NCBI GenBank assembly: GCA_009917445.1
Contig: QZEE01000020.1
Location: 1 to 64,000 of the forward strand
Origin: a bacterium D16-76
Lineage (GTDB): Bacteria > Bacillota > Clostridia > Oscillospirales > Acutalibacteraceae
Length of the DNA stretch: 64,000 bases
Direction of reading: 5' to 3'
The position numbers and the translations under genes are program-made. Of this stretch, positions 40,340 to 49,995 are shown piece after piece. The notes beneath the pieces were generated by a model that did no database searches, had not been told where the DNA came from, and saw nothing but the letters and a program-made list of their open reading frames with translations. Positions within the stretch are counted from its first letter, which is position 1. Each line of letters starts with the position of its first letter.

Positions 40340-41354
40340 TTTCTAAACTGTCCCTTCTCTCGGCGTTATTATGATATACCTCTTTGATCTTCACCGCTAT
40401 TTTCTTCTCACTGACACCCATGAGCCCGTCAAACCACTGGTGCCCGCCTATACGCAGGTACACCGGGCTGTCCTGCTTCTGGTTTAGGTCGATAACGTCC
40501 CCTATGCCCAGGCGGTAGATGTCCCCCAGCCGCAGGCTGGTGCGGGCAAGCTCGGCGTGGATCTCCAGGGTGGATTCCCGCAGGTTGTCCATGATCTCGT
40601 CGGAATTGTCTTCTTCATGGGCGCGCTTGACGGGGTTATCGGCGTTGATGGCGGAGAAGATGTTCATCAACATCATACCGGGCAGGCAGATGCTGATGCG
40701 CCCCTCCAGGTTGGGGAACTTTACCCCCAGCTCTACCAGCACCACGGTTTCGTCCATGCCAATGAGCTGCACCAGGGTGGGGTTGGTCTCGACCTTGCCA
40801 AACTCGAACTTTAAGGGGATGTAGTTTTCCCAGCTGCGGCCCATGACGGAGATGAAGTCCCGCACCAGGCTTTCGTAGAGCTTCAAGTCCAGGTCGGTGT
40901 ACACGTAGTCATCGGGAAGGTCATCGGCTACGTCCCCATCGCCGCCGGTCATGCGATCCATCATGCTTACCATAAAGGAGGTGCTGACGTACATGAGCAC
41001 CGGGGTCTCGTCCTCTTGGCCCTTCATGTTCAGGTGGGCGCTGGTAAGCACCATGGTGTCTGTAAGGGCGTTGGCAAATTCAAAGTAGCGCTGCTCTTCC
41101 ACGCCTTCCACTTCCACCTCGCAGGTGGCACGGGCTAAGCCGTTGATGCGGGTATTGAGCACACGGGAGTAATTGTCGAAAATGCCGCTTAACATTTTCA
41201 GGCGGTCTTTGGTAAACTTGCGGGGGCTGCTGAAGTCGTATTTGCGGTATTTCTTTTCTGGGGCTTCTTCTTTTTTCGGGGACGCGTCGCCGCCTCCTCC
41301 GTTCATGGAGTTCAGCAGCGCGTCGATTTGGGCTTGTGATAATACCTCTGCCAT
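40329..41354 (-). CDS. fliM: Flagellar motor switch protein FliM
   Basis: The 341-residue protein begins A-E-V-L-S-Q-A-Q-I-D-A-L-L, the CheY-P-binding peptide. A middle CheC-like domain (40-230) and C-terminal SpoA domain follow. In the C-ring FliM links FliG to FliY. It follows motB by three bases. FliL, often encoded just before FliM, has no gene here. Confidence 0.95.
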   Translation of the reverse strand: MAEVLSQAQIDALLNSMNGGGGDASPKKEEAPEKKYRKYDFSSPRKFTKDRLKMLSGIFDNYSRVLNTRINGLARATCEVEVEGVEEQRYFEFANALTDTMVLTSAHLNMKGQEDETPVLMYVSTSFMVSMMDRMTGGDGDVADDLPDDYVYTDLDLKLYESLVRDFISVMGRSWENYIPLKFEFGKVETNPTLVQLIGMDETVVLVELGVKFPNLEGRISICLPGMMLMNIFSAINADNPVKRAHEEDNSDEIMDNLRESTLEIHAELARTSLRLGDIYRLGIGDVIDLNQKQDSPVYLRIGGHQWFDGLMGVSEKKIAVKIKEVYHNNAERRDSLENEQ

Positions 41355-41357
41355 GTG

Positions 41358-42254
41358 CTAACCCCTTTCCTGCCCCTGGGCTTCACTGGAGGGTTCCCTT
41401 TCGGCCCCGCTGGCAACAGAGCTGGCAGAGGATTCGGTCTCATGCACGACCCCGTTTACAATGTCTTTGTACTGCTGGATGCTGTCGCCCAGCTTGTTGA
41501 ACATATCCTTGCCGGAGATAATCATTTCTACGCGGCGGTTGCGGGCACGGCCGGCCTCGTCGGTGTTGGGGGTGAGGGGGCGCCACTGGCCGTAGCCTTC
41601 ACTGACCAGACGGGCTGAATCCAGCGCGCTGGTATGCTCTTGGATATAAATAACGGTATTGGTAGCGCGGTTGGAGGACAGGAACCGGTCTACCGAGGTG
41701 GTGTTGGGGCGGTCTAAATTGGCCTGGGCTGTGTGGCCCAGCACCCGGACCTCGTCGATGTAGGGGGCGGCGTTGTCCAGCACACCGCAGACTACGTTGA
41801 GGGTCTCTTCGCCTTCGGGCTTGATGACGTACTCCTCGCCGTCAAAGAACACAGTGTCGTCAAAGTTTACATACACTACGCCGTCGCCTTTTGTTACCTC
41901 TATGTTCTTGCCGGAATCCTGGATATACTGGGTAAGCATTTGGTACAGCTGCTCCATGGCATTGTCCACTTCCTCCTGCTGGGCCTGCTTCTCCGCTTCT
42001 TCGGAAGAGAGGACGTCGGAGGAAGCGTCCGGCGGCATGAGGTCGGCGTTGGGCCCGTCGTTGCCCTTTGGGTCGGTCATGGTTTCGACAGCATCGGGGT
42101 TGAAGCTTTGCACCAGGGCTTTCCACTTGTTTTCGTCTACGGTGGACATGGAGTAGAGCAGGACGAAGAAGCATAACAACAGGGTAACCATGTCGCCATA
42201 GGTGTCCATCCAGTTGGCGCCGCCGCCACCCCCGTCGCTCTTTTTCATTTTCAT
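41358..42254 (-). CDS. motB: Flagellar stator protein MotB
   Basis: The 298-residue protein has one membrane helix (about 20-40) with the proton-binding Asp21 in Y-G-D-M-V-T-L-L-L, an acidic linker and an OmpA-like peptidoglycan-binding domain (V-L-G-H-T-A-Q-A, S-S-N-R-A, A-R-N-R-R-V-E). The D-T-x-G-D-G-H-T pattern fits H+-driven or Na+-driven stators equally. Its start is 58 bases after motA. Confidence 0.93.
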   Translation of the reverse strand: MKMKKSDGGGGGANWMDTYGDMVTLLLCFFVLLYSMSTVDENKWKALVQSFNPDAVETMTDPKGNDGPNADLMPPDASSDVLSSEEAEKQAQQEEVDNAMEQLYQMLTQYIQDSGKNIEVTKGDGVVYVNFDDTVFFDGEEYVIKPEGEETLNVVCGVLDNAAPYIDEVRVLGHTAQANLDRPNTTSVDRFLSSNRATNTVIYIQEHTSALDSARLVSEGYGQWRPLTPNTDEAGRARNRRVEMIISGKDMFNKLGDSIQQYKDIVNGVVHETESSASSVASGAEREPSSEAQGQERG

Positions 42255-42312
42255 GGCAGCAAGTCACTTCCTTTACCTAGTTTCTATGTAGGGGCTTTGT
42301 AGGCAGGGAGGT

Positions 42313-43128
42313 TTACTCGCCGCTGCCGCCGCTGCCTGCTCCAATCTTTTCGCGCTGCTTCTGCGCCACAAAGGTTAAGAGCTTTTCTTTGAGCATTTTG
42401 GGGTTCTCACCGGCCTGGATGCAGGTGATGCCCTCTACGATGATCAGCTTGAGCAGCACCTCGTCTTCGTCCCGGACGCGGAGGTTGTTGGCGATGGGGC
42501 TGAAAATCATATGGGCCAGCACGCAGCCATACAGGGTGGTGATAAGGGCCACGCCCATGTCTTTGCCGATGGTGGAGGAGCCTGAGGTGGGGTCCATGTT
42601 CTGCAGCATGTTGATAAGGCCCACCAGGGTGCCCACCATGCCGAAAGCCGGGGCTACGGCAGAGCCTTTGTCGTACAGGGCCGCGGCGGCGTTGTGCCGG
42701 GCGGACATGCACTCTATGTCATTCTCCAAGGTGGCGCGGACCCGGTCGGGGTCGTTTGCGTCCACGATGAGCATAATAGCCTGTTTAAAGAAGGGGTCTT
42801 CCTCCTGGTTGGCGTGCTCTTCCAGGGCCAGCAGGCCGTCCTTACGGGCAATGCCCGCCAAATCCACCAGGCGGTTGATAACCACATCCGCTGTCATTTT
42901 CGGATTTTTCAGCAAAATGCCGAAATGTTTGGGAATGCTGAGGACAGTTTTCAGGGGGAAGCTTGCCATCACGATGCCCAGCGTACACCCGATAACAATA
43001 AAGATACTGGATGGGTCCACAAAGTTGCCTAACAGTGTAAAGTTCATGGCAGGGAACGGGTCAAACGCCATACCCACCAGCATAACGGCTAGAGCCAAAA
43101 CCAGGCCGATTAAATATCCTATGTTCAT
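42313..43128 (-). CDS. motA: Flagellar stator protein MotA
   Basis: The 271-residue protein has four membrane helices in the usual two-plus-two layout, a cytoplasmic loop with charged residues that meet FliG, and P-A-F-G-M-V-G-T-L-V-G-L-I near residue 160. The conserved proline of this motif lies in the third helix. Together with MotB it converts ion flow to torque. It lies between flbD and motB. Confidence 0.95.
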   Translation of the reverse strand: MNIGYLIGLVLALAVMLVGMAFDPFPAMNFTLLGNFVDPSSIFIVIGCTLGIVMASFPLKTVLSIPKHFGILLKNPKMTADVVINRLVDLAGIARKDGLLALEEHANQEEDPFFKQAIMLIVDANDPDRVRATLENDIECMSARHNAAAALYDKGSAVAPAFGMVGTLVGLINMLQNMDPTSGSSTIGKDMGVALITTLYGCVLAHMIFSPIANNLRVRDEDEVLLKLIIVEGITCIQAGENPKMLKEKLLTFVAQKQREKIGAGSGGSGE

Positions 43129-43165
43129 AAAAACGTCACCCTCATTCTGAAATTTCCCGCAAAGC

Positions 43166-43384
43166 TTATCTTCTGGCGTTTGTTACGGTTACTTCCCTGC
43201 GGATGTCCATGACTTTCGCGTTATAGTCCGCGATTTTCTGGATGATCTCCTGGGCGCTCTCCTGCACCAGATAAAAGTCGTGGTTCATCATGACCACCTT
43301 GGTGCCGGGGATCATCTCGATACATTCGATCTGCATGTGGTTGAGGAGAAAACGTTCTTTGTTTGTCTTCGTCAGTGTGATCAT
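43166..43384 (-). CDS. flbD: FlbD-family flagellar protein
   Basis: The 72-residue protein has the FlbD/SwrD pattern: M-I-x-L-T-K then L-N-H-M-Q-I-E and E-M-I-P-G-T-K-V-V-M. In B. subtilis SwrD raises motor torque, perhaps through stators. The location directly before motA agrees with that role. AAGGCGATG-type sequence precedes the ATG. Confidence 0.9.
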   Translation of the reverse strand: MITLTKTNKERFLLNHMQIECIEMIPGTKVVMMNHDFYLVQESAQEIIQKIADYNAKVMDIRREVTVTNARR

Positions 43385-43469
43385 TCCAGTTCATCGCCTT
43401 TCGTTATGCGGCCACGCCGAAGCGGGGGGCCCTTGGGGGCTTCCCCGCCCATTGTGGCACAAGATTCAA

Positions 43470-44873
43470 TTACCGCTTCATATTGACCAGCTCTTCGAGC
43501 ATGGTGTCTGTAACTGTGACGATACGGGTGTTGGCCTGGTAGCCGCGCTGCACCAGTATCATGTTGCTGATTTCGGTGGCCAGGTCGGTACCGGAGGATT
43601 CGAGGCCGCCGGAGATGAGCGTGGTGGCGCCGGAGGAAAGGATGCCGCTGATTTCGCCGGGGATTTTGCCTGTGGTTTCATCATAACCCATGCTGGCGGG
43701 CTTATCAACAATTTGCTGGCCCGGATTATTGGGATCGTCCTTCATCACAGGCCCGTGGCTGTTCTGCACGGCACCCTTGATGGAGGTGGCATACACGTTG
43801 CCAGCACCTTCGAGGGCCTGATAGTAGTGGCCGTCAACGTGGGTCACACCGTTGGGGTTGTCGCACTTGGCAATAGCGAGGTAGCCAACCACCACAACTT
43901 TGCCTGTGGTAGTGGTTGCGGTGACGCGGCCAGAGCCGTCGTCGATGGAAATGCTGTCTACCAGGGCACGGGCGTCGCCTACGAAATCTTCTAGCTTTGC
44001 GCCTGTGGCGTTACCAGCACCCAACACAGTCGAAGTATTGGCGTCGGTAAACTCGACATCAAACTTATCAGCAATCACCTGTCCATTTTCATCCCGAGCA
44101 GGGGTACGCTTATAGCTGGGATACAGAGCGTCACCTTTTTCTTTTTTGATAATCAGGTTTTCATTAAAAACTTTTTGGCCTGTTGGTTTCCCGTCAGCAC
44201 CTATTTCATCCGTCTTGTCGGAATCCGGTACATCCAACGCATTCAACTCATCTTTAGTAGGCTTATGGTCCCAGATAATCTGCTCACCTGTTTTGGTGTT
44301 CAGGTAGACGTAGCACTCCTTCTGCACCAGCATGGGCATGCGGAAGTCGGTGAGGATGGGCTGGCCTTCGTATTCGGTGGTCCAGACGGGCTCTTCGTCG
44401 GTGCCCTTGTTTACCATGCGCTCGGTGGCCAGGTAGCCGTAAACGACCTTTTTGTTGCCGTCTACCATGTAGCCCTGGCTGTCAAAGCCCAGGTCGCCGT
44501 GGCGGGTGAGCAGCATGTTTTTAATATCGGACATGCTGTTGAAGCTTTGGCCCTTATCGCCCACGATGAAGAAGCCGTTGCCGTTTATCATGACGTCACC
44601 ATTGATGCCGGTGGGGGTGAAGTTTTTTGTGCTCATGTCCAGGTCAATGGTACCAATGGAAGCACCGTAGCCTACCTGGGAGGGGTTGTTACCACCGCTT
44701 TGCACGGTACCGTTGGAGCCGTTGCGCATGTTGGAATACATGGACTCTAAGAACGTATAGCGGGAAGCCTTATAGGCGTTGGTGTTTACGTTGGATATGT
44801 TGTTGCCGATCACGTTGAGCGCGTTCATATGGGCGCGCAGGCCCGCGACGGCAGAATACATTGCACCAGTCAT
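43470..44873 (-). CDS. flgE: Flagellar hook protein FlgE
   Basis: The 467-residue protein has the axial N-terminus (A-V-A-G-L-R-A-H-M-N-A-L-N-V-I-G-N-N-I-S-N-V-N-T), G-N-G-F-F-I-V, a variable middle and the C-terminal coiled coil (S-S-G-T-D-L-A-T-E-I-S-N-M-I-L-V-Q-R-G-Y). The middle (about 170-330) is likely surface-exposed and differs most among species. It follows flgD and a TIGR02530 protein. Confidence 0.93.
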   Translation of the reverse strand: MTGAMYSAVAGLRAHMNALNVIGNNISNVNTNAYKASRYTFLESMYSNMRNGSNGTVQSGGNNPSQVGYGASIGTIDLDMSTKNFTPTGINGDVMINGNGFFIVGDKGQSFNSMSDIKNMLLTRHGDLGFDSQGYMVDGNKKVVYGYLATERMVNKGTDEEPVWTTEYEGQPILTDFRMPMLVQKECYVYLNTKTGEQIIWDHKPTKDELNALDVPDSDKTDEIGADGKPTGQKVFNENLIIKKEKGDALYPSYKRTPARDENGQVIADKFDVEFTDANTSTVLGAGNATGAKLEDFVGDARALVDSISIDDGSGRVTATTTTGKVVVVGYLAIAKCDNPNGVTHVDGHYYQALEGAGNVYATSIKGAVQNSHGPVMKDDPNNPGQQIVDKPASMGYDETTGKIPGEISGILSSGATTLISGGLESSGTDLATEISNMILVQRGYQANTRIVTVTDTMLEELVNMKR

Positions 44874-44993
44874 AGGGAAAATTACTCCTTTTGTTAGTTA
44901 GATGGGCGCTGTCGGCGGGTGGCCAATCGGGCCGCCCGCCATAGCATCCCGCGCGGGGCATTCCCGCGGTAGGGGCCGGCTATCTGCTCGTGT

Positions 44994-45359
44994 TTATAAG
45001 AGCACAGCGCCATCGATATTGGTAAAGATGTTCTCTTTCATCTCCTCGCCGCTCATGGTGGTGATGACACGCCCATAGGGCACGTTGATGATGAAAGCCT
45101 GGGTTGCGTCAAAAGCCAGGATGTTCTTTGCGCCTTTTTCCTGGGCCTTTTCTACAGAGCCGGCCAGCTTTTCCATAAGGTCGGGGGTAAGCTGGATGCC
45201 GCGTTCCTCGGCCCGGCACATGGCGTGCTTGGAGAAGTTTACCTGCTTTTGCAGTTCGCCTTGGAGCATGGCGCCAAAGCCGCCCTGCGGGTTGCTTTTG
45301 ACTTGCTGTGTATAGGGGGCCTGCCGGGCTGCCGCCCCTTGCGCGACCTTCTCAATCAT
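44994..45359 (-). CDS. TIGR02530-type flagellar operon protein
   Basis: The 121-residue protein contains F-S-K-H-A-M-C-R-A-E-E-R-G-I and K-N-I-L-A-F-D-A-T-Q-A-F-I-I-N-V, the conserved core of this uncharacterised flagellar family found between flgD and flgE. A role in hook or rod assembly is likely from position only. Its start overlaps no neighbour, and a GC-rich hairpin lies between it and flgE. Confidence 0.85.
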   Translation of the reverse strand: MIEKVAQGAAARQAPYTQQVKSNPQGGFGAMLQGELQKQVNFSKHAMCRAEERGIQLTPDLMEKLAGSVEKAQEKGAKNILAFDATQAFIINVPYGRVITTMSGEEMKENIFTNIDGAVLL

Positions 45360-45397
45360 ACGCGGGCCTTCCTTCCTCCTGTGGGGCTACCTCTTGC

Positions 45398-46027
45398 TTA
45401 GATTTCGCCGGGCACGTTGGGGGTGCCGTCGGGCTTGGTGCCGGTGCTGGGGGTCTCATCGGTACTGCCGGAGCCCTCGCCGGGCTTTTCGACGCCGCCG
45501 GTGCCCTCGTCGGGTTTATTGGTGCTGTCCCCGGGCTTGGTGTCGTCGGGGTCGATCTTGTCCTTATCAGCCGGCAGCTTGCCAATGGCCATGATGTCGG
45601 TGAGGTAGTAGGTGTCATCGCCTACGAACACCACCTGCTTGCCGTTTAAGGTGCCCGTGCCGGTTATGACGCCTTCGATCTCGTCTACCTTGCCGGTAGC
45701 GGCGTTGAGCTTGCCCATGGTGACGGTTTTGCCTACCAGGGAAGCCGCGTAGGTCATGACCGTGGATTCGCTGATCAGGGAGTTGATGTTGGTGATGGCG
45801 GTTACCACGGACATCTGCACCAGCTGGTTCATCATGTCTGTGGTAGAGGCGGGGTTTTCCATGTCCTGGTTCTTAAAGCCCGCTACCATCAGGGTCAGGA
45901 AGTCGGTCATGTCCAAGCCCTGGCCTGCGTTCACATTGGTGCTTTGGTCGGCTACTTTCTTGGTGGTGGTGCCCCGGTTGTTGTTGGTTTTTATCAACTG
46001 GCCCAGGTCTGCCATATAATCTGCCAT
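45398..46027 (-). CDS. flgD: Hook-capping protein FlgD with low-complexity tail
   Basis: The 209-residue protein has the FlgD N-terminal scaffold signal (M-T-D-F-L-T-L-M-V-A-G-F-K-N-Q-D), the S-L-I-G-K-type sequence S-L-V-G-K-T-V, and one small beta region. The last 50 residues are Pro/Gly/Thr/Asp-rich and lack the FlgD Ig-like or tudor domains of Gram-negative forms. It caps the growing hook so that FlgE subunits fold in place. Confidence 0.9.
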   Translation of the reverse strand: MADYMADLGQLIKTNNNRGTTTKKVADQSTNVNAGQGLDMTDFLTLMVAGFKNQDMENPASTTDMMNQLVQMSVVTAITNINSLISESTVMTYAASLVGKTVTMGKLNAATGKVDEIEGVITGTGTLNGKQVVFVGDDTYYLTDIMAIGKLPADKDKIDPDDTKPGDSTNKPDEGTGGVEKPGEGSGSTDETPSTGTKPDGTPNVPGEI

Positions 46028-46058
46028 ATGTTGTCCACCTTCCTTTCGTTAGGGTTGC

Positions 46059-47198
46059 TTACTCTTCTTCCTTTTCTACCAGGCCCAGGCGCAGCTGCTG
46101 CACAAAATCCTCAGACTCGGACTGCTGCTGGGGCTTATGCTGCTGTTGGGGCTGCTGGCGGCCTTGGCCGTCCGGGTTCATGAAGGGGTTTTGCTGCTGC
46201 TGTTGGGGCTCGGCCTGCTGTACCTCTACATGGACTTCGCCGTGGTTGGCGGCTGCCAGCAGGGTGTGCAGCTGGGCGCTGTTCTCCCGCAAGAGGGACG
46301 TGGCCTTTTCGCTTACCGCGCCTAAGACTACGTGCAGGGCGCCGTCCTGCATACGGGTGATGGAAATGGTCATGTGGCCCAGGTTTGCCGGGTTCAGGGC
46401 AATTTCCACCCGGCTGTCGCCGGCGTTCAGCATCTGCATGACATGGTTTGCCAGCTGGCTGGGGGCCTCGGGCTTTTCGGGGGCTACGGGCTCATAGTTC
46501 TCGCCTACTTTTACCGGGGCCTCGGTTTCCCGCCGGAATACCGGGCGCTCGCCCTCGTACCAGACTTCCTCCACCTCCACCTCCGCGTCCGCCTCCTGGT
46601 CGGCTACGGGGGTCTCTCCGCTTTCTACCTGGAGCTTTGGCTGCTCCTGGGGCTTTGCCTCTACCTCTGCCTGCTGGGCTTCGGGCTGGGCCTCTACGGT
46701 GGGGACCTGCTGGGCCTCCTCTTGGAAGCCGGTGGCTTCTGGGGCGGGGGCTTCCGCCTCCAGCTGGGCTTCGGGCTGGGCCGGCTGCTCCTGCATGAGA
46801 GGGGCGGCGGCTTCCTGCACCACGGGGGCCTGCTCTGCCAGGACCTCTACGGGGGCGGCGGCCTGCATCACGGCCTCGGGGGCCTGCTGGACGTTTACCA
46901 CATCGAAGAGCACCACGGGCTGGGATGTTACCAAGCCTGCGGCCACCTCCATGCCTTCCTCTTCCCCGGCGGGCTCCTGCTTGCCTTCGGCTTTCTCCGG
47001 CTGCTGGGGCTTCTTTTCGGCCGCCTCTTCATTCTTGGCGGCGGGCTGCTTTTCGGCCTGGTTCTGCTTGGAATGCTCTACCAGCATGTCTTCAAAGGCC
47101 TGTGAGCCTTCCTCTGGCAAAGCGCCTGGGGCTGCGCCGGGCATACCGCCTGGCACACCGATGCCAAACATCCCCTGGAATAAAGAATTTACCTGCAT
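46059..47198 (-). CDS. fliK: Hook-length control protein FliK
   Basis: The 379-residue protein has a long Glu/Gln/Ala/Pro-rich ruler region (20-255) and a C-terminal hook-length domain (265-345) with R-V-E-I-A-L-N-P-A-N-L-G-H-M and L-R-E-N-S-A-Q-L-H-T-L-L. FliK measures the hook and then switches FlhB specificity. Low-complexity content is usual for this family. It lies between fliJ and flgD. Confidence 0.9.
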   Translation of the reverse strand: MQVNSLFQGMFGIGVPGGMPGAAPGALPEEGSQAFEDMLVEHSKQNQAEKQPAAKNEEAAEKKPQQPEKAEGKQEPAGEEEGMEVAAGLVTSQPVVLFDVVNVQQAPEAVMQAAAPVEVLAEQAPVVQEAAAPLMQEQPAQPEAQLEAEAPAPEATGFQEEAQQVPTVEAQPEAQQAEVEAKPQEQPKLQVESGETPVADQEADAEVEVEEVWYEGERPVFRRETEAPVKVGENYEPVAPEKPEAPSQLANHVMQMLNAGDSRVEIALNPANLGHMTISITRMQDGALHVVLGAVSEKATSLLRENSAQLHTLLAAANHGEVHVEVQQAEPQQQQQNPFMNPDGQGRQQPQQQHKPQQQSESEDFVQQLRLGLVEKEEE

Positions 47199-47386
47199 AC
47201 GTTACACCTCCTTCCTTATGTATATGCTTTTATTCATACGCCGGTATGACCCGGCCTTATACGCAATTTTAGGGACTTGGCCGCCTCAGATCTAAAAAAG
47301 GGAAGCCATGGTTCATTATACACTATATTTCCCTATCTGTCACTATCGGATTGCAAGTTTTTTGCCAATTATCCAAAATATTTTTG

Positions 47387-47830
47387 TCAACTTTGTGCGG
47401 CCCGGCGGGAACCCACCAGGTCGTCGATCCGTTTTTCCTCTTCTTTTGCCGCGGCGCTGTTGTATTCGCCCAGCTTGATCTCCTTTAGGCGCTCCAGGGT
47501 GGAGGTCTCCTGTTTGGCCTCGACCACCCGGGCCCGCTTTTCCTCTTCTAACTGGCGCAGGCGCTGGAGCTTCTCCTCTTCCCGCTGGACATCCTTTTCC
47601 AGCACTTCTATGCCCATCTGGTAGCGCATGCAGTCTATGACTGTCATGCCCTGGGCCTGTTTTTCCCGGTACTCCTGCAGGTAGTCCCAAAGGGTGCCCT
47701 GGGCCTGCTCCAATACCTCTTCCTGCCGGTTTACCTGGGCCAATACCTGCCCATGCTCCCCCAGCCGGGTTTCCAGCACCTGGCCTTTATAGCGCAGCAC
47801 CGTGTCCAGCTGGAACTTGAACTTCTTCAT
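47387..47830 (-). CDS. fliJ: Flagellar export protein FliJ
   Basis: The 147-residue protein is a single antiparallel coiled coil, starting K-F-K-F-Q-L-D-T-V-L-R-Y-K, the usual FliJ opening. It acts with the FliI ATPase and FlhA in export. It follows fliI by 14 bases. A 190-base gap holding AT-rich sequence separates it from fliK. Confidence 0.9.
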   Translation of the reverse strand: MKKFKFQLDTVLRYKGQVLETRLGEHGQVLAQVNRQEEVLEQAQGTLWDYLQEYREKQAQGMTVIDCMRYQMGIEVLEKDVQREEEKLQRLRQLEEEKRARVVEAKQETSTLERLKEIKLGEYNSAAAKEEEKRIDDLVGSRRAAQS

Positions 47831-47844
47831 GGCCCATCCCCCCT

Positions 47845-49146
47845 TTACCGTAATATTTTATGCAGCTCGTCCAGGCATTGGCTATAGCTGAATGCCTCGG
47901 TGGTGCCCTGCATCAAGAAGCCGTTGATCTCGTCAATCTTGGTTAGGGCAAAGTCCAGCTTTTGGTTGGTGCCCGCTTTGTAGGCGCCGATGGACACAAG
48001 GTCCGCGTTCTGGTTGTAGATGCTTAAGATGTCCCGCAGGCGGGAGGCCAGCTGGCGGTGCTCCTGGTCTACCAGCTCTACCATCAGACGGGAGATGCTG
48101 GCCCCGATGTCAATGGCCGGGTAATGGTTTTGGGCGGCCAGCTGGCGGGAAAGCACGATGTGGCCGTCCAGGATGCCGCGGACTGTGTCGGCAATGGGCT
48201 CGTTGGTGTCGTCGCCCTCTACCAGCACGGTGTAGATGGCCGTGATGGAGCCGCGCTTGAAGTTGCCGCTGCGCTCTAAGAGCTTGGGCAGCTCGGCGTA
48301 GATGGAGGGCGTGTAGCCGCGGGCCACCGGGGGCTCGCCTATGGCCAGACCGATTTCCCGCTGGGCCATGGCAAAACGGGTGAGGGAGTCCATCATCAGC
48401 AGCACGTCCAGGCCCTGGTCCCGGAAATACTCGGCAATGCCGGTGGCTACCGAGGGGCACTTCATGCGCAGCATGGCGGGCTGGTCGGAGGTGGCCACGA
48501 CCAGGATGGAGCGGGCCATGCCTTCTTCCCCCAGGTCCTTTTCCACAAACTCCAAAACCTCGCGGCCGCGTTCGCCCACCAGGGCGATCACGTTGATATC
48601 GGCTTTGACGTTTTTGGCGATCATGCCCAAGAGGGTGCTTTTGCCTACGCCAGAGCCGGCGAAGATGCCCATACGCTGGCCCTTGCCAATGGTCAACAGG
48701 CCGTCAATGGCTTTGACGCCAAACTCCATGCGCTCCCGGATGGGAGGGCGGGACAGGGGATTTATGTAGGAGCTGCCGATGCTGTAGGAATCGCCGCCCT
48801 CAAAGGGGCCCTTGTCGTCAATGGGCTGGCCCAGGGCGTTGATGATGCGGCCCTTGAGGAAGGGCCCTACCCGCATGCGCAGCTGGTGGCCGGTGTTGCG
48901 CACGAAATTGCCAGCGGAAATGCCGGTCATTTCGCTGTAGGGCATAAGCAGGATGCGGTCGCTTTTGAAGCCCACCACCTCGGCGGGGATCTGCCCGCCG
49001 GACTCGCCGTTATAAATGCGGCAGATGTCCCCTACCGCCGCCCGGCTGCCGGAGGCTTCGATGGACATGCCCACGATATTCTCGATTTTCCCGGTGTGGC
49101 CGATGGTCTCGGCCTGCTGCACCCGGCGGATGGTATCTTGAAACAT
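47845..49146 (-). CDS. fliI: Flagellar export ATPase FliI
   Basis: The 433-residue ATPase has Walker A G-S-G-V-G-K-S ending at Ser170, Walker B V-L-L-M-M-D-S-L-T-R-F-A and the F1-like D-x-x-G-E-R-G-R-E-V region (L-V-G-E-R-G-R-E-V). It powers and times protein export with FliH and FliJ. All catalytic residues look normal. Confidence 0.97.
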   Translation of the reverse strand: MFQDTIRRVQQAETIGHTGKIENIVGMSIEASGSRAAVGDICRIYNGESGGQIPAEVVGFKSDRILLMPYSEMTGISAGNFVRNTGHQLRMRVGPFLKGRIINALGQPIDDKGPFEGGDSYSIGSSYINPLSRPPIRERMEFGVKAIDGLLTIGKGQRMGIFAGSGVGKSTLLGMIAKNVKADINVIALVGERGREVLEFVEKDLGEEGMARSILVVATSDQPAMLRMKCPSVATGIAEYFRDQGLDVLLMMDSLTRFAMAQREIGLAIGEPPVARGYTPSIYAELPKLLERSGNFKRGSITAIYTVLVEGDDTNEPIADTVRGILDGHIVLSRQLAAQNHYPAIDIGASISRLMVELVDQEHRQLASRLRDILSIYNQNADLVSIGAYKAGTNQKLDFALTKIDEINGFLMQGTTEAFSYSQCLDELHKILR

Positions 49147-49149
49147 AGG

Positions 49150-49995
49150 CTACCTCCCCGGTTCCCTTTCGCCGTTGTCCAGCACACCCCGCAGGTTATC
49201 CAGTTGGGTGGAGACGCTGGCGTCGATGATCTCGTCGGGCATTTCGATGATGCAGGTGCCGGACTCGTCGTCTGCCATAGGGATGACCCGCACCCGGTCG
49301 GACAGGTGGCGCATGGCCTCTGCCAGCTCGGGCACGGTTTGGGCGTTGGCCCGGGCGTCGCAGTCGGCGATGTAGATCTGCACCCACTCGCAGCGGCGCT
49401 TTTTGGCGGTGGCCGCCTCGATCATACGGATCAGGATGTCGCTGGAACTGCGCAGGCTTATCCGGATGACCTTTTCCGCAATGGCCAGGGCCAGCTCTTT
49501 CAGGTCCTCCTTGCTTTTTTCCAGCATCCGCTCTTTTTCCGCCTGGGCCCCTTCCAGGAAAGCCTTGACCTGCTCCCCCTGGAGGGCGGCGTCTTTTTCC
49601 AGCTGCTGCCGGGCTTCCAGCCGGCCGGCGGCCAGGCCCTCCTGCAAGCCCTGCTGGAAGCCCTCGCTGGCGGCGTCCCGGCGCAGGTCTTCCAGCTCTT
49701 GCTGGGCGGCCTGGCGGGCCTCCTCCATCATGCGCTCCACCTCCTGGTGGGCGTCGGCCAGGATGGCGTCGGCCTGGACCTGGGCAAAGTCGATGGGGGA
49801 TGGGGCCGGGGGCTCCCAATGCTCCTCGGGGGAAGCCTGGGCCTCTGGGGCCTCAACCCCATCTAAAAGGGGGGCGGCTTCTTCCGGGGGGGCGGGGGGA
49901 GGCGCCTCGCCGTCAAAGACGGGCAGCTGGGCCGCGTCGGGGAACTCGTACTTGCTGGCGGCAAGGTTTGTCAAGCGCTTTAGGATATTAGGCAA
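49150..49995 (-). CDS. fliH: Flagellar export regulator FliH
   Basis: The 281-residue protein has an acidic, Pro-rich N-terminus, a long coiled coil (80-170) and a C-terminal FliH domain with A-E-K-V-I-R-I-S-L-R-S. FliH binds FliI and anchors it to the C-ring. The start is a TTG (P-N-I-L-K-R-L) overlapping the fliG stop by eight bases, a form of translational coupling. Confidence 0.88.
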   Translation of the reverse strand: MPNILKRLTNLAASKYEFPDAAQLPVFDGEAPPPAPPEEAAPLLDGVEAPEAQASPEEHWEPPAPSPIDFAQVQADAILADAHQEVERMMEEARQAAQQELEDLRRDAASEGFQQGLQEGLAAGRLEARQQLEKDAALQGEQVKAFLEGAQAEKERMLEKSKEDLKELALAIAEKVIRISLRSSSDILIRMIEAATAKKRRCEWVQIYIADCDARANAQTVPELAEAMRHLSDRVRVIPMADDESGTCIIEMPDEIIDASVSTQLDNLRGVLDNGEREPGR

